A program made the translations under genes and the position numbers. A stretch of DNA of 64,000 nucleotides, taken from NCBI RefSeq assembly GCF_025340265.1, contig NZ_CP022707.1, positions 1,736,501 through 1,800,500 on the forward strand, given 5' to 3'. The notes under the pieces are model-generated. The model made no database searches. It worked only from the letters and a program-made list of their open reading frames with translations, and had not been told where the DNA came from. The number at the start of each line of letters is the position of its first letter. Position 1 is the first letter of the stretch. The stretch comes from Novosphingobium sp. 9. GTDB taxonomy: Bacteria > Pseudomonadota > Alphaproteobacteria > Sphingomonadales > Sphingomonadaceae. Below are positions 53,483 through 63,380 of the stretch, piece after piece.

Positions 53483-56258
53483 GTCAGCAGGTCTCCGATC
53501 AGCGTCAGGTTCACGCCTGCCGCGATGCCCCATTGTGCGGCATCGTTGGTGGAGACTTCCGAGATCTCGTCGATGGGCTTAAGCACAGCGGCGCCATCGA
53601 CCTTGTGGCTGCCGCGCGACTGGTCTCGGCCCGCACGGTCGCCCGCGCCGAAGAACTCGCTCCAGGCGCGCTTCGCCAGCGCCGGATCGTTGCGCTGCAC
53701 GGCGGCATAGGCGGTGAAGCGCGAGTGCGCCTGATTGAGCGCGCGGCCCTTGCCGGCAGAGCCGGTGGCGGCGCGGAACTCGGCCTCGGGCGCGTTATAG
53801 AGCGCGCAATAGTCGAGCCAGGCCTTACGGTATTCGGGCTCGTCGACCAGTTCGAGCAGTTCCGCCGTCGTCTCGAACACGCCGAACACGCCGTTGAGAT
53901 GGCTCATGCTGACCTCGGTGCCGGGGCCGAGGAAGCGCCCGGTGGCAAGGTCATAGTTGGCGCCGCCTGCGAACCAGCCCTTGGGCAGGCCCGCGATCGA
54001 GCGCATGCCGGTGGTGATCCGGTCACGCCAGCGCTTGTCGCCGGTGCGCTCCCACTCGGCCAGCCAGGCCGCGATCAGCGAGCCCCAACTGGTGCCGAAC
54101 TGGAGGAACACCTGTCCCTTGGGCAAGGGCTCGGTATTGACGACCGCGCCGGTGCCGCCGGGCGGGTTGTTGTCGCCCTCGCGGTGCATCACCTTGCGGC
54201 CGATATCGACATGCTGGAGCGTGTAGTCGCCATCGAGGCACTCGCGCATCAGGTCGCCGCAGCGCTCGTCGGTGGTGAGAAAGTAGTAGAACCGGCGATA
54301 GGCCGCGTTCGAGATGCGCGGTTGCTTGGAGCTGTCGCCCCAGTGCTGCACGCCGTGGCGGGTGCCGAGGCCCTTGAAGCGGCCCATGTGGTATACGTCG
54401 ACCTCGCCGGTGTGGCGCGTCATCGCCTCGGCCATGCGGAACACGTCGGCCCGGCCCGAGCGCAGGAAGGCGAACCACAGCCACAGGTCGCTCGACAGCT
54501 CGCTGTTGTCCCATGCGAAGCCGCCGATATCGTAGCGCCAGACGTGGCGGTCGTTATCGTAGGTGTGCATGATATCGCCGTAGTTCCAGAAGCCGTACCA
54601 GCGCCGCTGGTCGATCTGGCCGAGGTAGAAATCGACCTCGCGCTTCGCCCGCGTCTCGATCTGGGCGTGGCGACCGGCGCCATCCGTGATCGGGCTCCAC
54701 GGCCCGAAGATCCGCGCCGAATGGACGCGTGCGACATTGGCGATCAGGCGCGGCGGCTTGGCGAGGGTGTCGGCCATCTGCGCCAGCCGTTCGCGCGGGG
54801 CGTTGCGGGCAGTGCCCAGAGGCGGAACTCCATGGTGCGCGCGATGCCCATCGCATCGCCCCAGCCGGGCTCGTAGTCCTCGTACGTCACATCGAGGCCG
54901 AGGTTCTGCTTCTCGTAGGTCTCCATGCCCATGACGTCGTGATAGAAGCGCAGGTCCATCGCCGGGGCATCGGGCGCGTGATACCACACCGCAAAGCGCG
55001 CGGTGTCGCTGGCGGCATCGGTAATGTCGAGGCCGACCGGGCAGCGCTGCCAGAAGTCGTGCATTCCGAACGCCACGCCGCCCGACGCGCCACCGATATA
55101 GCCAAGCCCCGGCGCCCGTCCGGCGCTGTCGACGTCGATCCAGCCGCAGCCCGGTTTGGTGCGCTTGATGATCGAGAACCCGTCGGCATTGGGCTGGCGC
55201 AGGCGGAAGTCGCCCCAGGTCGGAATATATTGTAGCTTCTCGCGCACCGTCGCCGCCATCTGGTCGAGCGGCGGCACCTTCTCGCCCGCGACCTGCGCCG
55301 TGCGGAAGGCCTTGCCGGGATCGCGGCGCAGTCCGGTGAGCGGCATGACAGCCTCGCCCAGCAGGCCGCCATCTTCGCCCGCGATCCGCACATGGCGGTC
55401 ATAGGGCGCATCGTGCATCGGCACCGCGCCTTCGAGGCCGAGGCCGCGGATGAAGCGCTTGGCGGGATCGCCGTCGAACACCATCGAATGGACGATGCGC
55501 ACCGAAGCCGAGCCTGCGTGGAAATAGAGCCGCGCGGTGAACGGCAGCCATTCGCCTTCGCTGCCCGCGTGCTTGCCGCTGACCCGGACGACCGCGCGCA
55601 AGGGGCCGCTCTGTTCGACCTCTGCCTTGTCGATGGCGCTCGTCCAGCGTGAAACCACCGGTGCGCCGTTTCCTTCATCGTCGGCCCGATCCTGCGCCGA
55701 GGCGACCAGCCGCACCGTCTGGAGCACCTCGCGCCCGCCCGCGCTGGCTGAACGGATCAGCGCTTCGCCCGAGCGGCCGATGGTCCACACGGTATCGCCA
55801 ACCGTCACGATCACGGCATCGCTGCTCTCGCGCACGGAGAGGCCGGCGGCAAGCTTGCCCTTGCCGGGAACGACAGTCAGGCCTTTCGAAAGGCCGCCGT
55901 TTGCGGCGATGGCATGGCCGGTCCACTTGATCGAGCCATCGGGCCAATAGGCGAGCGGCCAGGTCTGCACCGCTTCGGCAGTGCCGCCAGCGCCTTGCAG
56001 GACATAGCCGCTCTTGGATAGCCGCGTGCCGCGCGGCCAGGGCTGGCCCCAGCTCATGCCCTCATGCGCAGGCGGTGGCGTGCCGTCGATCCATACCGTG
56101 TCGTCACCGGGGGCGATCTGCGAGCCGAGCGGTTCGGTCGTGGGAAGAGGGGCAGGAGCCGGGATCGCTGCGCCTGCACCCTCGGCAAACAGCGCCATGC
56201 TGCCGGCTACAGCCGAAGATGCCAGAATCTGGCGGCGGCTCAGAACGAGCTTGTCCAT
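53479..56258 (-). pseudogene. PL26/YetA-like exo-rhamnogalacturonan lyase, one frameshift
   Basis: Probable exo-acting rhamnogalacturonan lyase of the PcRGLX/YetA group (PL26), releasing unsaturated disaccharides for GH105. A twin-arginine signal is visible (LSRRQILASSAVAGS). The first domains run in one frame to about residue 480 (MGMETYEKQNLGLDVTYEDY, EPGWGDAMGIARTMEFRLW); the C-terminal (alpha/alpha) domain continues one frame over (ERLAQMADTLAKPP, WYGFWNYGDIMHTYDNDRHV, NNPPGGTGAV, QFGTSWGSLIAAWL). A single missing base in the G/C-rich stretch at about 54797-54810 restores about 926 residues, normal for the family. Start 56258 is preferred over 56297 because GGGAGAGA lies 5 bp before it. 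First gene of a three-gene operon. Confidence 0.85.
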
Positions 56259-56299
56259 TGTCTCTCCCATGAAGTGCGGCGCCAGGGATTCGGTCATGT

Positions 56300-56316
56300 G
56301 GTGCCTTATGTGGGAC
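56300..56316. promoter_or_regulatory. Candidate IclR operator upstream of PL26 operon
   Basis: On the minus strand GTCCCACATAAGGCACC matches the left half of the shared 17-bp pattern well and the right half poorly. It lies 42-58 bp before the PL26 start. Confidence 0.45.
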
Positions 56317-56481
56317 GATATTTCATCATGTGGATTGCATCGTCAACGGGCTGCATGCAGGTATTTGCAGTCGCAACGATTGCAGGCGGAATGCGCGGCA
56401 AGCTGCGACACGGATAAATCTCAATCAATGCTATAGAATATAAGGCGTTGGATAGTTTTAGTTTGGATGCGGCGCCCCGGC

Positions 56482-56511
56482 CGTGACGGAAGGAGAAGCC
56501 CTTCCGCCACG
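56482..56511. terminator. Hairpin after the PL11 lyase gene
   Basis: CGTGACGGAAGG pairs with CCTTCCGCCACG (one mismatch) around AGAAGC, 19 bp downstream of the PL11 stop on the minus strand. T content after the stem is low, so it is a probable rather than certain terminator. Confidence 0.6.
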
Positions 56512-56529
56512 GTGTGCGGGCTTTGCGCG

Positions 56530-58461
56530 TTACCGCGAACCGTCCTTGCGCGCGCCGAGGTAGAAGCCGGGGTGCGGCGGCTGGTTGTAGGCGGTGTTCT
56601 GCCACGCGATCGAGAGCCGGTAGGTCGGGTCCTGCATCAGCGTGACCATGCGGTGCGTGGTGGGATAGGGCGTGGAATAGATCCGCAACTCGCGATTGTC
56701 GGCGCTGCGCCAGACCACTTCCTCGCGCCAGTCGCCCAGAATGTCGGCGGAAAGGGCGGGTGTCGCCTTGGTCGAGTTGTTGGAGGCAAGGCCGGTGGGT
56801 GAGAGCAGCGGCACCGATACGCCGTCCTGCCAGTCCCACTTGTAGATGGTCGTGCCGTCGAGCAGTTCGCGCAGCAGGTCGCCGTCCCACCAGATCGCGA
56901 AGTTGGTCTGCTTGGGATGCGGGCCGATGGGCTTGCCCGCCGTGTCGAACAGGTCGGGTGAGTTGGAACCCCAGAACTCGGCACCCCAGTGTCGCGGGTC
57001 GATATCGGCGGCGAGGCCGCGCCCGGTGTCGGTCTCGGCGGGTTTCGACCACAGCACTTCGCCGGTGCGCGCGTCGAGCAGGCCCGATCCGATGTGGCCG
57101 TTGCTGCGCACTTCCTCGAAGACGCCGAATTTTTCGAGGCCGGGGCGGGCGGGGTCGAGGTCGCTCACATGCATGGCATCGCCGTGGAACAGCGGGTCGG
57201 TCCACAGGCCCTTGCCGTTGTCGTCGATGGCCATCGATCCGTAGATCACCTCGTCGCGTCCGTCGTTGTCGACATCGGCCACGGCGAGCTGGTGGTTGCC
57301 GCGATTGCCATAGTCCTGATTGCCAGGTGTCGCACTGTCGAACAGCCAGCGCTCGGTCAGCTTGCCGCCGCGCCAGTCCCATGCCGCCAGCGCCGTGCGG
57401 GCATAGTACCCACGCCCGAACACCATGCTGGGCAGATGGCCGTCGAGATAGGCGACGCCCGCCAGGAACCGGTCCGAGCGGTTGGCGTATCCATCCCCCC
57501 AACTGGCGGCGAGTTGCTCGGGCGTGGGATTGCCGCCGGGATAGCGCGGCGGATCGTAAGGGGCGGTGGCCAGCGCCTTGCCGGTCAGCCCCTCGAACAC
57601 GGTGAGATATTCGGGGCCGCGCACGATCCGTCCCTTCATCTGGGCAACCATGGTGCCATCCGCCAGCACCTTGGCGCCGGTGCGGTCGCGCTGGGCAACC
57701 TCGCCATCATGGCTGCGCCAGTCGGCCTTGGCATCGCCGATCGCCTTGCCGGTGCCGTCTATTGTGCCGTCCGCCGTCTTCATCGCCACTTCGGCGCGCC
57801 CGTCGCCGTCGAAATCGTAGACGAGGAACTGGGTATAGTGGGCGCCTGCGCGGATGTTGGGACCAAGGTCGATCCGCCAGAGCCGCGTTCCGTCGAGGCG
57901 GTAGGCATCGAGGAAGACATCGCCGGTATAGCCGCTCTGGCTGTTGTCGTGGCTATTGGTCGGGTCCCACTTCAGGATGATCTCATAGCGTCCGTCGCCG
58001 TCGAGATCGCCCACGCTGGCATCGTTGGCGGTGTAGGAATAGGCTTGTCCATCGGGCGTGGTGCCGGACGGCGGCGGGGTGAGCGGGATCGAAAGATAGC
58101 CGTTAGGGAACGCGATGGCCGGGGTAGGCTTGGTGCGCTCTCCCAGCCTCTGTACCGCGTAGCTGTCTTTTCCCTGACCTTGCGGATCATGCCAGGCGCT
58201 GGCTTCCAGCGGCGTGGTGGTGTGGACGAGCTTGCCGTTCCGAAAGATCTGGAAGCGGGCATTCTCGGGGTCCTGCTTCAGGAGGCGCCAGTCCACCAGC
58301 ATGCCGCCGCCCTGCGCGGGAACGGCTACCGCGCCCCGGTCGAGATGCTCCGGTCCCACCCGTTGGGACTTGGTCTGCGCATATGCCGTTACGGGAATGG
58401 CTGTCAGCGCGGTCGAAACGAGCAGCGAAACTGCCGGAAATGAGCGGATTCTTGCGTTCAT
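56530..58461 (-). CDS. Rhamnogalacturonan lyase (PL11)
   Basis: Cleaves the rhamnose-galacturonate backbone of rhamnogalacturonan I by beta-elimination. The 643-residue protein has a signal peptide (to about TAYA, residue 28), an N-terminal fibronectin-like segment (about 35-130) and the eight-bladed propeller of PL11 with several DxDGDGR-type calcium-binding loops (GDLDGDGRYEI, DFDGDGRAEVAMKTADG, ADVDNDGRDEVIYGSM), plus HYTQFLVYD, NRGNHQLAV and LGDWREEVVWR. Length and order match bacterial YesW/YesX enzymes. A GGGAGAGA ribosome-binding site precedes the ATG. Divergent from the TonB receptor with a shared candidate operator. Confidence 0.95.
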   Translation of the reverse strand: MNARIRSFPAVSLLVSTALTAIPVTAYAQTKSQRVGPEHLDRGAVAVPAQGGGMLVDWRLLKQDPENARFQIFRNGKLVHTTTPLEASAWHDPQGQGKDSYAVQRLGERTKPTPAIAFPNGYLSIPLTPPPSGTTPDGQAYSYTANDASVGDLDGDGRYEIILKWDPTNSHDNSQSGYTGDVFLDAYRLDGTRLWRIDLGPNIRAGAHYTQFLVYDFDGDGRAEVAMKTADGTIDGTGKAIGDAKADWRSHDGEVAQRDRTGAKVLADGTMVAQMKGRIVRGPEYLTVFEGLTGKALATAPYDPPRYPGGNPTPEQLAASWGDGYANRSDRFLAGVAYLDGHLPSMVFGRGYYARTALAAWDWRGGKLTERWLFDSATPGNQDYGNRGNHQLAVADVDNDGRDEVIYGSMAIDDNGKGLWTDPLFHGDAMHVSDLDPARPGLEKFGVFEEVRSNGHIGSGLLDARTGEVLWSKPAETDTGRGLAADIDPRHWGAEFWGSNSPDLFDTAGKPIGPHPKQTNFAIWWDGDLLRELLDGTTIYKWDWQDGVSVPLLSPTGLASNNSTKATPALSADILGDWREEVVWRSADNRELRIYSTPYPTTHRMVTLMQDPTYRLSIAWQNTAYNQPPHPGFYLGARKDGSR

Positions 58462-58512
58462 GGCTTTGCTCTCTCCCTACTAATTCTATTTTGGTCCAAA
58501 ATATAAAATTGC

Positions 58513-58529
58513 ATCCCACATAAAGGGAG
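58513..58529. promoter_or_regulatory. Candidate IclR operator in PL11/TonB receptor divergent region
   Basis: ATCCCACATAAAGGGAG matches the shared 17-bp pattern. It lies in the 153-bp divergent gap, 52 bp from the PL11 start and 86 bp from the receptor start, so one site could control both. Confidence 0.55.
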
Positions 58530-58614
58530 AATAAGTCTGGGTCCAGAAACTGATTCGAGCAACGGACCAAAAGCGTCCGATGGCGGTTCGAACAGAAAAA
58601 GAGGGGGAGAGGAT

Positions 58615-61600
58615 ATGCTCAAGCATGTCACTGAAAGTGCGTCCAAAATCCGCACGAAATCCAAGTCGCGTTCCATGGCGGTGGGCGCTTCCGGATTGGC
58701 GATCACGATCGCGATGACGGTATCCTCACCGCTCTATGCTCAGACAAGTTCCGGATCAGAGAGTAATCCACCACAGGAAATCGGGGGGCGCGACAAGAGA
58801 CCGGCCGAGGAACTTGATCGCCGGACAGCAGAGCAGATCATCGGGACGGCGAGCGACATCGTCGTCGTCGGCACCCGTGCCTCGTTGCAGTCGGCTATCA
58901 ATCGCAAGAAGAATGCAAATACCGTCGTCGATTCGATTGTCGCCGATGATATCGCCAGCTTTCCCGACAAGAATATCGGCGATTCACTTGCGCGCATTAC
59001 TGGCGTTCAGCTCAGCCGCGACTTTGGCGAGGGAACGCAGGTTTCGATCCGTGGCGTCGAGCCTGACCTCAACCGTGTCGAGATCAACGGCGTCAGCCAG
59101 GTCAGCGCCACTGGCGAACGCGCGGGCGATTTTCGCGAATTCGCGACCGAACTGGTCAAGTCGATCGACGTCTACAAGGGCTATTCGGTAAACCTGACCG
59201 AAGGCGGTATCGGCGGTACGGTCAGCATCGAGACGCGCAAGCCGCTGGATCTCAAGGGGCCGCTGGCAACCGGCGTGATTTCCGGGCAGCACCTCGACAC
59301 GACCGAGAACTGGAAGCCGCGCGTCACCTTCGTGGCCGGCACGCCCAAGCTGTTCATCGATGGCCTCGGTGCCATGGTCAACATGACCTACAGCGACGTC
59401 AGCACGCGTCAGGACTACATCTCGAACACCAATTGGTCGCGTCTGGCAGACTTCGATCATTCCGATCAGAAGACGGTCGCCGATCCCAAGTACGCAAATT
59501 ACAATACTTATGCGAGCTGCGCCGGTGTTGGTGGCGCGACTACGGCGGCGGCGACAGCCAATCGTCTGGCTTGCGAAACCCAGTTCTTCGACTGGGCACC
59601 CACGGTCCCGCGCTATCGTAACCTGGTGCGGGAAGACAAGCGCCTCTCCAGCGATTTCGTGCTGCAATATCAGGCCGCCCCGAATTTCAAGGCCTATGTC
59701 GAGGCGCAGATCAACACGCGCACGCAGAACCTGCAGGACACCAACTATTCGGTGGATCTGACGCGGTTCCAGCGGTTCAATCTTGATCCGCAACTTGCAG
59801 CGGGTGCCAATGGCGGAACGTCTCGTCCGCAGGTTCAGCTGGGAACTTCGACGGTCAACGAAAATCACGTCGTGACGAGCCTCACAACGGCCCTCAATGC
59901 AGTGAATATCGGTACGGCCGCAGCGCCCAACTATAACGGCGCGGCAAATATCGTCGGCGTGCAGCGTCGCGATTTCAGTTATGACCAGAACTCGAAATAC
60001 TATTCGGGCGGCTTTACCTGGGAACTGAGCCGATTGAAGTTCGACGGCATGGCATCGTATGCCAAGGCGCACACGGACAGCGAAACCAATCTGATCGCGG
60101 TCGGAACGAGCGTTGCCGGGATCGGCATTGATCGTAATAACGCGCTGGGAATTCCGGTTTTCAACTTCCCTTCGAATTTCGATCCGGCAGACCCGAATGT
60201 GTACGGGGATCTGACGCGAACGGGGGCGAATGGCCAGGTCCTGCCGATCTATGGGCCGACCCTGCAATATCGCCCGGCCGAGTACAACAACACCGAAATG
60301 CAGTTCAAGCTCGATGGCGACTGGGAAATCGACCACCCCATCGTCAACAAGATCGAGTTCGGTATCCAGGGACGTGAGCAGAAGTTTCTGAACTATGCCG
60401 GTGGCGGTTCGCGTCTGATCGACCCCACCACGCTGACTTATCAGTCGACTGCGAACGTTTCCTATACGACCGTTATTCAGGATACGCCGGCAGCGCAAAA
60501 CGGTAACACGTTCTATCTGACACCGGCCCAATACCAGAGCCTGATTACGCAGCTTGGCGGCGTGACCGGAGGCGCTCCGCTGTACTCCGGCTTGCAGAAT
60601 GCGCCTTCCGGTATTCCGGGGCGGCTAGCCTATCTGAATTTCGACCCCGATGTGCTCTCGCAGTATTATGATCTGTCCGGCTTCGATCATGATCTGGTCA
60701 AGGAGGCCAACGGCCTGCCGCAGATTCCGCAGGCCAAGATCACCGAAAAGATTTATGCGGGCTATATCATGGCCGACATCGACATGCCGGTGTTCGGAAT
60801 GCGCCTGACGGGCAACGCCGGTATCCGCTGGACCCATACCGAGGATACTGGGCTGGGCACGAACATCAGCCGTGTCACGCGCCTCAATGCCAGCGGCGGC
60901 ACGGAAACGGTCGTGCTGGCAGCGCAGGAAGCCTCGATCAAGAATTCGTACACGGACTGGCTGCCGGCCTTCAACGCCAATCTCGCGATCACGCCGACGC
61001 TGTCGTTGCGGGCCAACTATGCCAAGAACCTGGCACGGCCCCGGCCGACCGATCTGGTGCCCAATATCAACTGCCTTGACGACACGACGATTGCGGCGGC
61101 TGATGACGTCTGCACCGCAGGTAACCCGGACCTGAAGCCCTATCGTGCGGACCAGTGGGAACTGAACCTTGCCTGGTATCCCAACCCGGACACGATGATC
61201 AGCCTGGGATATTACAAGAAGTACGAAAGTACCTTTGTCATTCCGAACGTGCTGCGCAGCGGGGTGGATTTGTTCCACGACGGCATCACCTATACCGTTC
61301 GCCAGCCGATCAACGGCTATGGATCGCTGCTCGACGGTGTCGAAGTCAGCGCGCAGACGGTCTTCTCGTTCCTGCCTAAGCCGTTCGATGGCTTCGGTAT
61401 TACCGGCAACATGACGTATGCCCGCGCGATCCGCACCAACCTGACCAACAGTGCGACGAACGAACCGCTGAAGGAATATCCGGGTCTTTCGACGTACACG
61501 TACAATGCGAGCATTTTCTACGACAAGGGCATCCTCAACGCCCGTCTGAACTACAACTATCGCTCGAAGTGGCTGGTGACGGTGCTCGATGCCAACAACG

Positions 61601-61803
61601 GCAACAATCCGATCTACCGCAAGGGCGAGGGCTATCTTGACGGCAAGATCACGCTGCGCTTCCCCGAGCAGCATTTCAGCGTGTTCTTCGAGATGCAGAA
61701 CATCCTCAAGGAATATTCCAAGACCTATATCAACAAGGACATGCCGGTAGAACTCTACTATCCCGGCCAGCGCATGTTTATCGGCGTTCAGGCCAAGCTC
61801 TGA
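58615..61803 (+). CDS. TonB-dependent receptor, probable pectin oligosaccharide importer
   Basis: A 1062-residue outer-membrane active transporter. After a long signal peptide (to about YAQ, residue 43) and an acidic linker comes a TonB-box-like DIVVVGTRASLQSAI, the plug (VADDIASFPDKNIGDSLARI, VQLSRDFGEGTQVSIRGVEP, GGIGGTVSIETRKPL) and a 22-strand barrel ending in MFIGVQAKL with a C-terminal hydrophobic residue. The PDKNIGDSLARI plug sequence is typical of sphingomonad and Caulobacter-type carbohydrate receptors. A strong GGGGGAGAGG site precedes the ATG. Substrate is inferred from the divergent PL11 lyase and the rest of the locus. Confidence 0.93.
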   Translation: MLKHVTESASKIRTKSKSRSMAVGASGLAITIAMTVSSPLYAQTSSGSESNPPQEIGGRDKRPAEELDRRTAEQIIGTASDIVVVGTRASLQSAINRKKNANTVVDSIVADDIASFPDKNIGDSLARITGVQLSRDFGEGTQVSIRGVEPDLNRVEINGVSQVSATGERAGDFREFATELVKSIDVYKGYSVNLTEGGIGGTVSIETRKPLDLKGPLATGVISGQHLDTTENWKPRVTFVAGTPKLFIDGLGAMVNMTYSDVSTRQDYISNTNWSRLADFDHSDQKTVADPKYANYNTYASCAGVGGATTAAATANRLACETQFFDWAPTVPRYRNLVREDKRLSSDFVLQYQAAPNFKAYVEAQINTRTQNLQDTNYSVDLTRFQRFNLDPQLAAGANGGTSRPQVQLGTSTVNENHVVTSLTTALNAVNIGTAAAPNYNGAANIVGVQRRDFSYDQNSKYYSGGFTWELSRLKFDGMASYAKAHTDSETNLIAVGTSVAGIGIDRNNALGIPVFNFPSNFDPADPNVYGDLTRTGANGQVLPIYGPTLQYRPAEYNNTEMQFKLDGDWEIDHPIVNKIEFGIQGREQKFLNYAGGGSRLIDPTTLTYQSTANVSYTTVIQDTPAAQNGNTFYLTPAQYQSLITQLGGVTGGAPLYSGLQNAPSGIPGRLAYLNFDPDVLSQYYDLSGFDHDLVKEANGLPQIPQAKITEKIYAGYIMADIDMPVFGMRLTGNAGIRWTHTEDTGLGTNISRVTRLNASGGTETVVLAAQEASIKNSYTDWLPAFNANLAITPTLSLRANYAKNLARPRPTDLVPNINCLDDTTIAAADDVCTAGNPDLKPYRADQWELNLAWYPNPDTMISLGYYKKYESTFVIPNVLRSGVDLFHDGITYTVRQPINGYGSLLDGVEVSAQTVFSFLPKPFDGFGITGNMTYARAIRTNLTNSATNEPLKEYPGLSTYTYNASIFYDKGILNARLNYNYRSKWLVTVLDANNGNNPIYRKGEGYLDGKITLRFPEQHFSVFFEMQNILKEYSKTYINKDMPVELYYPGQRMFIGVQAKL

Positions 61804-61810
61804 GCCTATG

Positions 61811-61845
61811 CCCGGCGCGGTTCCGTCTTGCGGAATCGCGCCGGG
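61811..61845 (+). terminator. Rho-independent terminator after TonB receptor gene
   Basis: CCCGGCGCG-G-TTCCG pairs with CGGAA-T-CGCGCCGGG around TCTTG, 8 bp after the receptor stop, followed by ATTTCC. A very stable stem with a weak T tract. Confidence 0.75.
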
Positions 61846-61907
61846 ATTTCCTGCTTTCTCGCGATCGGTACTTGACGGACGCGGCCAGAATTGCCCATCG
61901 CCCGCGC

Positions 61908-63374
61908 ATGACCGAAGAAAGCCAGACCGCACCGCGCACCCTTGCGCTGTTCAACAGCCTGACCCGCCAGATCGAGCCGTTCCGGCCGGTCCATGCCGGG
62001 GAAGCGCGGGTCTACAGCTGTGGTCCGACGGTCTACAACTATCCCCACATTGGCAACATGCGCGCCTATGTCTTTGCGGACATTCTCGGGCGCACGCTCA
62101 GCCACAAGGGCTACAGGCTAACCCACGTCATCAACATCACCGATGTCGGCCATCTGACCGACGATGCCGATGCCGGTGAGGACAAGATGGAGAAGATGGC
62201 CAAGGCACAGAGCCAGTCCATCTGGGATATCGCCGCGCATTACACGCAGGCCTACTGGGCCGACATTGCCGCGCTCAATATCCGTCAGCCGGCCAAATGG
62301 TCGATCGCGACCGACTATGTGCCGCAGATGATCGCCTTTGCGGAAAAGATCGCGCCTGCGCACTGCTACGAACTGGAGAGCGGCCTCTATTTCGACGTCG
62401 CCAGCGTCGCGGATTACGGGCGACTGGCCCGTGCCGTCACCGACGAGGGGGAAGGGCGGATCGAGGCGGTCGAGGGCAAGCGCAATGCGGCCGACTTCGC
62501 GATCTGGCGCAAGACCCCGGCGGGCGAGACGCGTCAGATGGAATGGGATTCGCCGTGGGGCAAGGGCGCGCCCGGCTGGCATCTCGAATGCTCGGTGATG
62601 AGCGGCGACCTGTTGGGATTCCCGTTCGACATCCACACCGGCGGTATCGACCACCGCGAGATCCATCACCCCAACGAGATCGCCCAGAATCAGGCATTCT
62701 GCTGCGCGGGAAGCCTCGACAGCGCCGCAAATTCCGGCGCGAACATGTGGCTGCACAACAATTTTCTCGTTGAGCGTTCGGGCAAGATGAGCAAGTCTTC
62801 GGGCGAGTTCCTGCGTCTGCAACTGCTGATCGACCGCGGCTATCATCCGCTGGCCTATCGTCTGATGTGCCTGCAGGCGCATTATCGTAGCGAACTGGAG
62901 TTTTCGTGGGAAGGGCTGGGCGCGGCGCTGACGCGGCTCAAGCGCATGATCCTGGCGGCAGAGCGATTGAAGGATGTGGCTCCAGGCGATGCCCGTCATC
63001 CCAAGCTGACGCCGATGCTCAATGCCTTCGAGGCCGCGATCGGGGACGATCTCAACACGGCGGTCGCTCTGACGGCGCTGGAAGACGTCCTGTTCGCCAA
63101 GAAGGTCGATCTTTCGGCCAAGCGTGCGGCTGTCGCAGTGATGGATGATGTTCTGGGGCTGGGGCTGCTCTCGGTGGAGCGCCGTGATCTGCGATTGCGT
63201 CCTCGCCATGCAACGGTTGCCGAGGCTGAGATCGAGGGTGTCCTCGAACAGCGTAGACTGGCTCGTGCGGAAAAGGATTTTGCAGCTTCCGATGCCCTGC
63301 GTGAGCAATTGGTCGCAGCAGGTGTCGAGGTGATGGATGGCGACCCACTCGGCTGGGAGTGGGTGCCTGAATGA
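61908..63374 (+). CDS. cysS: Cysteinyl-tRNA synthetase
   Basis: Charges tRNA-Cys. The 488-residue class I synthetase has the first zinc ligand C38 in VYSCGPTVYNYPHIGN with the HIGH-type motif HIGN (47-50), further zinc-binding WHLECSVMSGD and GGIDHREIHHPNE, and the KMSKS loop in RSGKMSKSSGEFLRLQ. The C-terminal anticodon-binding domain (ADLRLRPRHATV-like region, RRLARAEKDFAASDALREQL) is complete. The ATG at 61908 is chosen; a TTG at 61872 would add 12 non-family residues. It follows the receptor terminator and ends in its own hairpin. Confidence 0.96.
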   Translation: MTEESQTAPRTLALFNSLTRQIEPFRPVHAGEARVYSCGPTVYNYPHIGNMRAYVFADILGRTLSHKGYRLTHVINITDVGHLTDDADAGEDKMEKMAKAQSQSIWDIAAHYTQAYWADIAALNIRQPAKWSIATDYVPQMIAFAEKIAPAHCYELESGLYFDVASVADYGRLARAVTDEGEGRIEAVEGKRNAADFAIWRKTPAGETRQMEWDSPWGKGAPGWHLECSVMSGDLLGFPFDIHTGGIDHREIHHPNEIAQNQAFCCAGSLDSAANSGANMWLHNNFLVERSGKMSKSSGEFLRLQLLIDRGYHPLAYRLMCLQAHYRSELEFSWEGLGAALTRLKRMILAAERLKDVAPGDARHPKLTPMLNAFEAAIGDDLNTAVALTALEDVLFAKKVDLSAKRAAVAVMDDVLGLGLLSVERRDLRLRPRHATVAEAEIEGVLEQRRLARAEKDFAASDALREQLVAAGVEVMDGDPLGWEWVPE

Positions 63375-63380
63375 TCTGGC

